The translations under genes and the position numbers were made by a program. From the NCBI GenBank assembly GCA_009782615.1, contig WRIS01000007.1:1-64000 (forward strand): a stretch of 64,000 bases of DNA, in the 5' to 3' direction. Below the pieces are notes generated by a model, which saw nothing but the letters and a program-made list of their open reading frames with translations, did not search any database and was not told the origin of the DNA. This document shows, piece after piece, positions 17,174 through 24,686 of the stretch. Position 1 is the first letter of the stretch. Every line of letters begins with the position of its first letter. The DNA is from Eggerthellaceae bacterium (GTDB lineage Bacteria; Actinomycetota; Coriobacteriia; Coriobacteriales; Eggerthellaceae).

Positions 17174-18301
17174 TTACCCTAATGCTGCCGCTGCGTCCGC
17201 GCCAACCTCGTACACATCAGTATACAGAAAAACTTGTTCTTCTTGTACACCATCTTTATAGTACACACGATAAGAATCAACTACATAAAACAAACTCTTC
17301 GGATCGGTTCCTGCCGCTGGCGGAGTTTGCCCGTCTAAAGATTCGCGTCTATCGGTAATCATTGACGTTGCAGAAATGGTAATGCCCTCTCCCAAAGACG
17401 CTCCGTACAAAGTTACCTGTACGGTTTGTCCCGTTGCCTCAGCGGCAATATATATCGAAGATTCGGAATTATTCTTAATCTTCAAATCTTGTTCCCCATA
17501 CGCAATCGCCGCGTCAAGACCAACGGGTGCGTAATCGGTTATACGCGCATGTGCTTTGCGTTCAACGATTTCCATGTCGGCTTGCAAAGCAGCATTGTAA
17601 AGCGTGCTGGCAACCTGAGCAACCCCACCACCCCGCGCGTAGGCGGTACCGTTTCCTACAGTAACAAGCGCGACGCTGTAACTGCTATCGTTTTCAACAT
17701 CGCCCACTATTTCGTTGAAAGAAAAGGTTTCCCCGGGCTGGATTTCTTGCCCGTTAATTGCTTCGGCAGCAAGGGTAAGGTTTTTGGTTCTGTCCTCGTC
17801 GGTGCTTTGCGAAGCGGTGCGGTATTCACTAATCATTACCATAGTATGGTCGGTAGGCGTGCTTGGTTCCCCGCCAGGAGGAATCGTTTCGCCTTGCTGA
17901 GGAAGCGGCCCTAGCTCTGTTGTTTGCTCAAGCGGTCTCCAAAGAAGGGGGTTTCCGAAAGCCATGCACGTCGAAATTGCGACGCTACAAATGAGGATAA
18001 AGGGCGTTACGAGTTTAGAAGTTTTTCCGTCACCCTGCTTCTTCGCGGGTGGTTGTGTTTTTGCGGGCGGTTGCGTTTTTGCGGGGGCTTGATTCCTTGC
18101 AACTCCCGAATTTTGCGCGGCTCCGCCATTCTTTACTGCGCCTTGATTCAAACCCTGATTCAAACCCTGCTGAATGTTGGGGTTCGTGCTAGGGTTCACG
18201 TTGGGGTTCACGTTGGGGTGAATATTAGGATGAATGTTGGACTGAGAACCACGCAGCGCGTCGCGACGAGGAGCCTGTCTGTTCCGTGCGGCGCTCATCA
18301 T
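17174..18301 (-). CDS. VanW-family protein, membrane anchored
   Basis: This 375-residue protein has an Asn/Pro/Gln-rich low-complexity N-terminus (NIHPNIHPNVNPNVNP and PAKTQPPAKTQ repeats), one transmembrane segment (about 96-116), and an extracytoplasmic VanW domain. The family hallmark is clear: PGETFSFNEIVG, then GGGVAQVASTLYNAAL and the Y.P.GLDA stretch. VanW proteins occur with cell-wall genes and some vancomycin clusters, but the biochemical activity is not known; no resistance gene is nearby. The start ATG overlaps the stop of the upstream membrane protein gene as ATGA, so the two are co-translated. Confidence 0.88.
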   Translation of the reverse strand: MMSAARNRQAPRRDALRGSQSNIHPNIHPNVNPNVNPSTNPNIQQGLNQGLNQGAVKNGGAAQNSGVARNQAPAKTQPPAKTQPPAKKQGDGKTSKLVTPFILICSVAISTCMAFGNPLLWRPLEQTTELGPLPQQGETIPPGGEPSTPTDHTMVMISEYRTASQSTDEDRTKNLTLAAEAINGQEIQPGETFSFNEIVGDVENDSSYSVALVTVGNGTAYARGGGVAQVASTLYNAALQADMEIVERKAHARITDYAPVGLDAAIAYGEQDLKIKNNSESSIYIAAEATGQTVQVTLYGASLGEGITISATSMITDRRESLDGQTPPAAGTDPKSLFYVVDSYRVYYKDGVQEEQVFLYTDVYEVGADAAAALG

Positions 18302-20205
18302 GCCATCCTTAGAATTGCGGCAAGTTTCATAAGCTCGACAGGGTTCAAGTTGTCAACGTCTTGGTAAAGCATTTCTGCAAGCCCAAGCGCTTCCTTGTTC
18401 ATGTCAGCTTTGAGATAGCTTGAAATTGAATCAAACACTGCCTTGCGAGAAATCGATATATCGGGCGTGTGTTTGGCACTTTCGAAATAATATTTTGCGG
18501 CTTCGGCATGCGCGCCTTGTTCTTTGAACAATTCTGCAGCCATTTGATATTGTCCGAAAATTGACTGTTCGTCAGGAACGAATGCGGCAGCTGGCATGGC
18601 TGCGGGATACGTCGGCGGCGTTGCGGCAGCCGCGGCGGCTGCGGCGGCAGTCATATCTGCTGTGGGATAAGCTGGCGGCGCCACTGCGGGCATGCCAACG
18701 GGCATAGCGGGCATCGCGGGTGCTGCTGCCATGTCAACAACGGGCATTGTGGGTGCCACAGAAGCGACAGGCATGCCAACGGGCATAGCGGGCATAGCGG
18801 GTGCTGCTGCCATGGGTTGCGCTGCCATGTCGACGGCGGGCATACCAGCGGGCATAGCGGGTGCAGCGGTCGCCATCATATCAGCGGTCGCCATCATATC
18901 GGCCAGCATCATATCGGCTGCCCTATCAGCAGGCGCGGGCGCAACTTCGGCGGCGGGCGCAACTTCGGCAGCGGGCGCAGCAGGTGCCACAGCCCCAGGC
19001 ACAGGTGCGGGAGGCTCGTACAAAGAACCCGATGAGTAAACAGGCTCAAGCCCGTAGATGTAGACTGGTTCTGTTTTGAATACCGATTCAGCCGCATGGG
19101 CAGGTTCTGATTTTTCTCCAAACACCGCTGCGGGAGCATAGGGAGATTCGTTGCCTGCCTTCGGCGAATAGATTGGCTCGGGCGAATAGACGGGGCTTTC
19201 CTCGAGCGGCACGTAGGCGTGCGCTGGTTCTTTGGTTCTCGGGGAACCAGAAGCGTAGGTAAGGTCGAGTTGTGCACCGTAATCAAAAGCAACTTCTGAA
19301 TCACGACGAGTAACATCTTCGCGCGCAGCACGGGGAGCACCTGCGTCAAAGAGGGCTTCTTGTCCTGCCAAAGGAGCGTCCTCATACGCCGATTTCTTAG
19401 CTGCGTCGCTATACTGAGAAACTCTTTCCGCATAGCGCGAAGCTGCGTCGTTTTTGAAACCCGTTCCAAGGGGTTCGCTTGTTGGTTCGATTTCACCGAA
19501 GCGGGTAAACATCGGTTGTGTTGAATGTAAGTCGATTGCTTCAGGGGTGCTAAGGAAATCTTTTTCTGCTTCGAATGGTGTGCGGTCAAACTCAATGTAA
19601 GTCTCACCGTCAGGCCCGATTGCGGGGCGCTGGCGCTTGGCTTCGCCCAATGCATCAGCTGCCGACACCGCAGAAACAAGCGCGCCAATAGGCTGACCTG
19701 CGGCTGCATGACCTGCGGCTCCTGCGGCTGCTGCGCCCTTTGCAGCTGCTGCTGCGGCTGCTGCTGCAGCGGCTCCTGTTGCTGCGGCTCCTGCTGCAGC
19801 AGAACCTGCCAAAGCATGACCAGGCTTGGCGTGAGCCGCCCTGCCGACTTGCGGCACAGCACTTTCCACCAAAGCTTCGCCTGCTTTCGCAGCGCGTTGA
19901 GCCTTTTTGGCTGCCGCCTTCTTCTGTGCACGTTCGGATTTCGCCAATTTCTCTAAAATGGAAAGGGATGCAGAGTACACAATGATGGGCAGCAAAGCGC
20001 AAGCTGCCACGAATAAAAAGGTGTATTCAACTTGGCCTTGAATGATTACGAAAAAGAAGAATGCCAGCACTAAAAGGGCAAGCGCAGCGAAAGCAAAGAT
20101 AGTCGCTTTGCTTTGCTTTTCGTTCTTGCAGAGCACATAACCCACAATGAGCCCAAACAAGACCACAAGAACCATGAGGCTGACTCCCAGCCAAGAATTC
20201 TGCAC
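18298..20205 (-). CDS. Low-complexity membrane protein with three TM segments and a C-terminal TPR-like region
   Basis: The family is not recognised. The 635-residue product has three hydrophobic segments (about 5-25, 34-57, 63-86), a basic coiled stretch (about 90-110, KKAAAKKAQRAAK), poly-Ala tracts (about 125-175), a long disordered middle rich in Tyr, Glu and Pro, and a Met/Pro/Ala segment with repeated AMPAMPVGMP units (about 455-545). The last 90 residues look like tetratricopeptide helices (YQMAAELFKEQGAHAEAAKYYFESA). The start is GTG at 20205 with AAGGGG eight bases upstream. It is the first gene of a two-gene unit with the VanW gene. A scaffold at the membrane is plausible but unproven. 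Confidence 0.7.
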   Translation of the reverse strand: MQNSWLGVSLMVLVVLFGLIVGYVLCKNEKQSKATIFAFAALALLVLAFFFFVIIQGQVEYTFLFVAACALLPIIVYSASLSILEKLAKSERAQKKAAAKKAQRAAKAGEALVESAVPQVGRAAHAKPGHALAGSAAAGAAATGAAAAAAAAAAAKGAAAAGAAGHAAAGQPIGALVSAVSAADALGEAKRQRPAIGPDGETYIEFDRTPFEAEKDFLSTPEAIDLHSTQPMFTRFGEIEPTSEPLGTGFKNDAASRYAERVSQYSDAAKKSAYEDAPLAGQEALFDAGAPRAAREDVTRRDSEVAFDYGAQLDLTYASGSPRTKEPAHAYVPLEESPVYSPEPIYSPKAGNESPYAPAAVFGEKSEPAHAAESVFKTEPVYIYGLEPVYSSGSLYEPPAPVPGAVAPAAPAAEVAPAAEVAPAPADRAADMMLADMMATADMMATAAPAMPAGMPAVDMAAQPMAAAPAMPAMPVGMPVASVAPTMPVVDMAAAPAMPAMPVGMPAVAPPAYPTADMTAAAAAAAAATPPTYPAAMPAAAFVPDEQSIFGQYQMAAELFKEQGAHAEAAKYYFESAKHTPDISISRKAVFDSISSYLKADMNKEALGLAEMLYQDVDNLNPVELMKLAAILRMA

Positions 20206-20236
20206 TTAGTGTCCCCTTCTGCTAAAACTTCGCAAA

Positions 20237-20245
20237 ATTATAGCA
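20237..20245 (-). promoter_or_regulatory. Extended -10 promoter for the membrane protein/vanW unit
   Basis: Read leftward, TGCTATAAT lies 32 bp upstream of the GTG start. It matches the extended -10 consensus; no good -35 is present. Confidence 0.5.
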
Positions 20246-20313
20246 TTAAATCATCCGCGCCAACTTATAAGCAAACCTGCATACACAATGGCTATAAACA
20301 CCTCAAGCCTTGA

Positions 20314-21834
20314 TTATTGCAGGGAACTCCCCACGTAGGGTGTTTTGTCCTTCAGTAAAACGTCGTGCGCGCCACCTTCAACGATAGAAGTTGCGCTCAC
20401 CGCCGTAAGTTTCGCCTTCGTTTGCAATTCGGGAAGCGTCAAAGCCCCGCAATTACACATGGTCGATCGTATCTTTGCAAGCGTCAACGCGACATTGTCT
20501 TTCAAACTTCCCGCATAGGGAACGTAAGAATCCACGCCTTCTTCAAACGTGAGCCCCGTTTTTTCGCCGCCGAGGTCATAGCGCTGCCAATTACGGGCAC
20601 GCGCCGAACCTTCACCCCAGTATTCTTTCATATAATTGCCGTTGATGTTGACCTTATTGGTCGGGCTTTCGTCGAAACGTGCGAAATAGCGCCCCAACAT
20701 CAAGAAATCCGCGCCCATCGCCAGCGCAAGCGTCATATGATGGTCATACACAATGCCGCCGTCTGAGCATACGGGGATGTAGATGCCTGTTTTTTCGAAG
20801 TATTCGTTGCGTGCTTTGGCAACTTCAATCAAGGCAGTTGCCTGTCCGCGCCCGATGCCTTTTTGCTCACGCGTGATGCAGATGGAGCCGCCGCCGATGC
20901 CAACTTTCACAAAAGCGGCGCCTGCTTTCGCAAGGAAGCGGAATCCTTCGGCGTCAACCACATTGCCCGCCCCCACTTTCACGCCGTCGCCGTACTGTTC
21001 GTGAATCCAGTTGAGCGTGTTTTCTTGCCACGCGGAATATCCTTCGGAACTGTCGATGCAGAAAATATCAGCGCCTGCTTCCACCAACGCGGGTACTCGT
21101 TCGGCGAAATCGCGCGTATTGATGCCAGCACCCACCATATAGCGTTTTTGGGAATCGAGCATCTCAAGCGGATTTGATTTGCGGGAATCGTAGTCTTTCC
21201 TGAAAACCATGTAGACCAGGTGGTCGTTTGCATCAACGATAGGCACCGAGTTCAGTTTGTTTTCCCAGATGATGTCGTTTGCCGCCTTGAGCGTGGTGTC
21301 AAGCGGCGCCACAATCAGCTTTTCGCGCGGCGTCATAAAATCGGCAACGCGTTCGTCTTGGTTCATGCGGGAAATGCGATAGTCGCGACTCGTTACGATG
21401 CCGAGTAGCTTGCCGTGAGCAGACCCGTCTTCGGTAACTGGCATAGTTGAATGCCCGTACTTTTCCTTGAGGGCAAGGACATCTGCCAAGGTCATATCGG
21501 GAGAAAGGTTCGCGTCGCTGTCCACAAAACCTGCTTTGTAGTTCTTGACGCGCGCAACCATGGCTGCTTGATTTTCGATTGATTGCGAGCCGAAGATGAA
21601 GGAAAGGCCTCCTTCGGTTGCAAGCGCAATGGCCATTCCGTCGTCTGAAACCGATTGCATGATGGCAGAGACCAACGGGGTGTTGAGAAACATTTCCGAT
21701 TCGGCATCTTTATGATACCTGGCTAAGGGGGTTTTCAAGCTTACTTGAGAAGGAATGCACTCAGCTGATGAATATCCGGGAATCAAGAGATACTCGTTGA
21801 AAGTCCGCGATGGTTCATCACAATAAAACGCCAT
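20314..21834 (-). CDS. guaB: IMP dehydrogenase, Tritrichomonas foetus-like subtype
   Basis: IMPDH oxidises IMP to XMP, the committed step to guanine nucleotides. The 506-residue protein has the TIM barrel with a CBS pair inserted (about 110-215). The catalytic cysteine is C319 in [15 protein letters not shown] and the flap dyad is R418-Y419 in [14 protein letters not shown]. From memory, this numbering and wording match the well-studied enzyme of the protist Tritrichomonas foetus almost residue for residue, unlike the usual GPGSICTTR bacterial form. The start ([10 protein letters not shown]-type N-terminus; here [10 protein letters not shown]) also fits that subtype. AAGGGG precedes the ATG at 21834. 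It lies 56 bp after the M18 peptidase gene and is probably cotranscribed. Confidence 0.95.
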   Translation of the reverse strand: MAFYCDEPSRTFNEYLLIPGYSSAECIPSQVSLKTPLARYHKDAESEMFLNTPLVSAIMQSVSDDGMAIALATEGGLSFIFGSQSIENQAAMVARVKNYKAGFVDSDANLSPDMTLADVLALKEKYGHSTMPVTEDGSAHGKLLGIVTSRDYRISRMNQDERVADFMTPREKLIVAPLDTTLKAANDIIWENKLNSVPIVDANDHLVYMVFRKDYDSRKSNPLEMLDSQKRYMVGAGINTRDFAERVPALVEAGADIFCIDSSEGYSAWQENTLNWIHEQYGDGVKVGAGNVVDAEGFRFLAKAGAAFVKVGIGGGSICITREQKGIGRGQATALIEVAKARNEYFEKTGIYIPVCSDGGIVYDHHMTLALAMGADFLMLGRYFARFDESPTNKVNINGNYMKEYWGEGSARARNWQRYDLGGEKTGLTFEEGVDSYVPYAGSLKDNVALTLAKIRSTMCNCGALTLPELQTKAKLTAVSATSIVEGGAHDVLLKDKTPYVGSSLQ

Positions 21835-21890
21835 AAAATTTTCCCCTTTCGTTTTTTCGGAAACGCCTCAAGTAGTAACTGCTTATTGTA

Positions 21891-23387
21891 CTACGCATTG
21901 CATAAAAAGGCTTGATAACCCTTATAGGCTTCATAAATATCCGCCTTTGATGCAACCTCCCAAGGAGAATGCATCGAAAGAACCGCAACGCCCGAATCGA
22001 TGACATCCATGCCGTATTCAGCCGAAATATAGGCGATGGTTCCGCCGCCGCCTGCATCAACTTTTCCCAGTTCGGAGGTGTGATAGGCGATATTGCTCTC
22101 ATCCATGATTGCACGTATCTTTGCGACGTATTCGGCAGACGCATCGTTGCTGCCACCCTTGCCTCGCCCACCTGTATACTTGTTGAATACAAGTCCTTTA
22201 CCCAGATAGGCGGCATTTTTTGCCTCAAACACCGAAGCGTAGAGCGGGTCAAGCCCAGCAGACACGTCGGAAGAAAGCATGCTTGAAGCGGCAAGAGAGC
22301 GGCGCAGGGCGATGCCTGAATTTTCGCCCGCGAGTTCCATCACTTCAGCCATGGTGTTTTCGAAGAAGCGGGAAGCCATGCCCGTTGCGCCCACGCTGCC
22401 GATTTCTTCTTTGTCGACCAGGATGCATACCACAGTTTTCTTCGGCGCCGTTTGCGCAAGCTGGGCGCGCAATGACGGATAGGCACAAACGCGATCGTCT
22501 TGCCCGTAGCCGAGTACCAGACTTCGGTCGAAGCCGCAATCACGCGCCCGACCTGCGGGTACTACTTCGAGTTCTGCCGAAAGGAAGTCTTTTTCTTCAA
22601 TGCCGTAGGTGTCGAAAAGGAGTTGCAGTAGTTTTGCTTTGACGGGTTCTTTTTTGGCGAGTTTCTTTATTGCTTCTTGCGGGGTTTCGGGGGTTTCGCT
22701 GTTGGTTTTGGTGGCGCTGTCGGAAGCGGCGTCAGCGGCGGCGTCAGCGGCGGCGGCGTCGTCGTCGCTTTTTTCGATGATGAGCGGTCTATTTCCCGCA
22801 AGCACGTCAAGGTTTTCACCTTCGACAACAAGTTTCGCTTTTTTGTCCATTTGTTCAGAAGCAAGATGGGGCAAAAGGTCGGTAACGCAAAAAACGGGGT
22901 CGTCCGCACTTTCCCCGACCACAATTTCTACATTTTCACCATTTTTCTTGCTGATAACTCCATGGATGGCAAGGGGTGTGGTGACCCATTGGTAGTGTTT
23001 GATGCCGCCGTAATAATGAGTGTCGAGAAAAGCGAAGTCGTTTGCTTCGTAGAGCGGGTTTTGCTTTATGTCGAGACGCGGGGAATCGATGTGCGCGCCC
23101 AAGATGTTGAGCCCTGATTCTAAGGGTTCGGTGCCAAGGTGCGCCAAGATAAGTGCCTTGCCTTGTGAGTGAGCCCAGACTTTGTCGCCTGCCTTCAGGC
23201 TTTGTTTTTTAGCAATAGCGTCTTGGAGATTGATGTATCCCTGCTCTTCAGCGCGTTGTATAGCAAATGCGGCGCATTCGCGCTCGGTCTTGCAGGCTGA
23301 AATAAATTCGATGTAATCTTGCGCAAAAGTTTCGAGAGCATCAAGGTCTTTTTCTTTGTAGCTTTTCCAAACGCTTTCGTATTCCAT
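21891..23387 (-). CDS. M18-family aminopeptidase
   Basis: This 498-residue zinc aminopeptidase (aminopeptidase I / ApeA group) removes N-terminal residues from peptides in the cytoplasm. Metal ligand motifs are visible: GAHIDSPRLD near residue 97, the DKEEIGSVGATG stretch, the SSDVSAGLDPLY segment and the C-terminal SMHSPWEVASKADIYEAYKG split over two motifs. An insert of Asp/Ala/Ser residues (DDDAAAADAAADAASDSA, about 208-240) interrupts the family sequence and is probably a surface loop. The ATG at 23387 has GAAAGGTG upstream. It precedes guaB in the same orientation. Confidence 0.92.
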   Translation of the reverse strand: MEYESVWKSYKEKDLDALETFAQDYIEFISACKTERECAAFAIQRAEEQGYINLQDAIAKKQSLKAGDKVWAHSQGKALILAHLGTEPLESGLNILGAHIDSPRLDIKQNPLYEANDFAFLDTHYYGGIKHYQWVTTPLAIHGVISKKNGENVEIVVGESADDPVFCVTDLLPHLASEQMDKKAKLVVEGENLDVLAGNRPLIIEKSDDDAAAADAAADAASDSATKTNSETPETPQEAIKKLAKKEPVKAKLLQLLFDTYGIEEKDFLSAELEVVPAGRARDCGFDRSLVLGYGQDDRVCAYPSLRAQLAQTAPKKTVVCILVDKEEIGSVGATGMASRFFENTMAEVMELAGENSGIALRRSLAASSMLSSDVSAGLDPLYASVFEAKNAAYLGKGLVFNKYTGGRGKGGSNDASAEYVAKIRAIMDESNIAYHTSELGKVDAGGGGTIAYISAEYGMDVIDSGVAVLSMHSPWEVASKADIYEAYKGYQAFLCNA

Positions 23388-23612
23388 GGCTTCACCTTTC
23401 TCGTATATCTTGTGCCTTAAGGCCGCTTTATTGGTTTTTCAATCAAGCCGAAGGGCGCCTGAGTCAGTTTTTCCGTTGAAGTATAGCGGGTTTGGTGGGT
23501 CTTTTGTCGACTTTCTGACCGATTTTGCGTCCTTTTTGCCTCTCTTTATCTTACTAGACAGTAACCGAAAGATTACGGGAAAACAACTTTTGCCAATAAT
23601 AAAAAATTTTTC

Positions 23613-23641
23613 TTGAAAAAATCTCAGCTTATAGTTATTAT
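23613..23641 (+). promoter_or_regulatory. Strong sigma70 promoter in front of the candidate small RNA
   Basis: TTGAAA (23613-23618) and TATTAT (23636-23641) are separated by exactly 17 bp. Transcription would start near 23648, precisely at the first base of the structured segment, and no protein gene follows on this strand. Confidence 0.6.
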
Positions 23642-23646
23642 TTATT

Positions 23647-23762
23647 GGTAGAAATTCTCGATAAGAGCTTTTTCTACCCACTCTTATCCTGAAGGTCACC
23701 CACCACCACAATCCTGACCTTCGGGAAAACCTCATGAGGCGCCTTCGGGCGCCTCACTTTTC
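23647..23762 (+). ncRNA. Candidate structured small RNA with alternative pairings
   Basis: The segment holds GGTAGAAA/TTTCTACC (23647-23654 with 23671-23678) and GATAAGAG/CTCTTATC (23660-23667 with 23681-23688), two perfect 8-bp pairings that interleave. With only two bases between the second arms they are more likely alternatives than one pseudoknot. A third hairpin follows (CTGAAGGTC with GACCTTCGG, 23689-23724), then a UUCG-loop terminator. It matches no RNA family I can name. Against it, the terminator could simply serve the leftward operon. Confidence 0.45.
23736..23760. terminator. UUCG-tetraloop hairpin terminator
   Basis: GAGGCGCC-TTCG-GGCGCCTC is a perfect 8-bp stem (23736-23755) followed rightward by ACTTTTCTC. 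It could end the candidate small RNA and, read the other way, the operon ending at 23869. Confidence 0.75.
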
Positions 23763-23868
23763 TCGCCCACGTGCGCTTGCTAAGCTACACTCCCTTGCTG
23801 CACGTTATTGCGCCCGCAATAAACACCGCACCAACCTGTACTTACTCGATACCACCTGGGCGGCGGGG

Positions 23869-24381
23869 TTAGATGGGTTCTATCCAAGCTTTTTCGACGG
23901 TGCCGTTTGCCAGGGCAATCTTTGCCACGCTGGGCTTTGAGTCTTGTCGGGGACGCGTCACCGACCCAGGACAGATAAGGTATTGCGCGGGATAGGCCTC
24001 TTTCCCCACAAGGAGCTTCGGAAAATGTGTGTGCCCATGAATACAGACCTGCGGAATAAGATTACCCGAACGAATTCCCAATTCAGCAGAAGAACCTATC
24101 CGTACATCGCGCGGATAGTGGGCAACCAAAAAACGTACCCCTTCGATAACAGGATTGATAATTAAGCGCACGTCATCGGGGTATTTATAGGCATCGTTGT
24201 TGCCCAGAACCGCATACACAGGCGCAACACCAGCAAGCGTGCGCAGTATCTGCGGGTCGCCGATATCGCCCGCGTGAATAATATGGTCGCAGTAAGATAG
24301 CGCGGCAAACGCCGCATCGGGAAGTCGTCCGTGGGTATCAGAAATTACACCGACCAGCGCTGTACCAGATTCCGTGCTCAT
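23869..24381 (-). CDS. YfcE/MJ0936-family metallophosphoesterase
   Basis: This 170-residue protein is a small calcineurin-like phosphodiesterase. It shows the metal motifs SDTHG, HAGDIGD, GNND and HGHTH in order. Members hydrolyse simple phosphodiesters; the natural substrate is unknown. The ATG at 24381 overlaps the last base of the yerC-like stop (TGATG); a GTG one codon upstream is also possible. It is the last gene of the ilvE-cimA-yerC-like unit. Confidence 0.88.
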   Translation of the reverse strand: MSTESGTALVGVISDTHGRLPDAAFAALSYCDHIIHAGDIGDPQILRTLAGVAPVYAVLGNNDAYKYPDDVRLIINPVIEGVRFLVAHYPRDVRIGSSAELGIRSGNLIPQVCIHGHTHFPKLLVGKEAYPAQYLICPGSVTRPRQDSKPSVAKIALANGTVEKAWIEPI

Positions 24382-24686
24382 CACTTTTCGCTCGCGCCCT
24401 CAATAGCTGCCAAAAGCTCCAACGCTTGGGCATAACCGCCCGAACCGTAACTCAAGCATTTCGATACGCGCGCGATGGTGGTTGCCGAAGCGCCCGTCAC
24501 CTTTTCGATAGTGGTGTAGGGTTTGCCCGCCGACAGCATACGCGCCACTTCAAGGCGTTGAGAGATTTCTTTTATCTCGCGGATGGTGAACAAATCTTCA
24601 AATAACCGATAGAGATCGTCGGGGTTATCAGATTTTGCAAGCACCGAGATAAGATTTTCAACCTCACGAGTCCGCAGTTCATCCAT
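24381..24686 (-). CDS. TrpR-related regulator of the YerC/YecD family
   Basis: The 101-residue product has the TrpR-like helix-turn-helix fold: FTIREIKEISQRLEVARMLSAG followed by the recognition stretch TTIEKVTGASATTIARVSKCL, here quoted in two parts (about residues 33-55 and 58-78). YerC/YecD proteins are DNA-binding but their ligand and targets are poorly known. It sits directly after cimA (no gap) and overlaps the phosphodiesterase gene. Its place in a branched-chain amino acid operon, rather than near trp genes, suggests local control of that operon, which is inference. Confidence 0.88.
   Translation of the reverse strand: MDELRTREVENLISVLAKSDNPDDLYRLFEDLFTIREIKEISQRLEVARMLSAGKPYTTIEKVTGASATTIARVSKCLSYGSGGYAQALELLAAIEGASEK

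Larger units (their letters stand above)
23388..23868. other. 481-bp gene-free region containing a probable small-RNA locus
   Basis: No reading frame here has family similarity or a good ribosome site. The left part (23400-23610) is AT-rich and unremarkable. The right part (23613-23762) contains the promoter, structured segment and hairpin terminator listed separately. The leftward M18 promoter must also be in the left part. Confidence 0.6.

Noticed and set aside
17174-18301. Vancomycin resistance gene cluster
   Set aside because: VanW-family proteins are widespread; no vanA/H/X or ligase gene is nearby.
18692-19985. Several + strand Gly/Ala/Ile- or Cys-rich frames
   Set aside because: They mirror the Ala/Met/Pro repeats of the minus-strand membrane protein.
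23647-23688. Compact H-type pseudoknot riboswitch
   Set aside because: The two helices are perfect but the last loop has only two bases to span an 8-bp helix, so simultaneous formation is unlikely; alternative pairing is preferred.
23734-23940. 68-codon + strand frame after the UUCG hairpin
   Set aside because: It starts inside the terminator stem and overlaps the end of the phosphodiesterase gene; no ribosome site.
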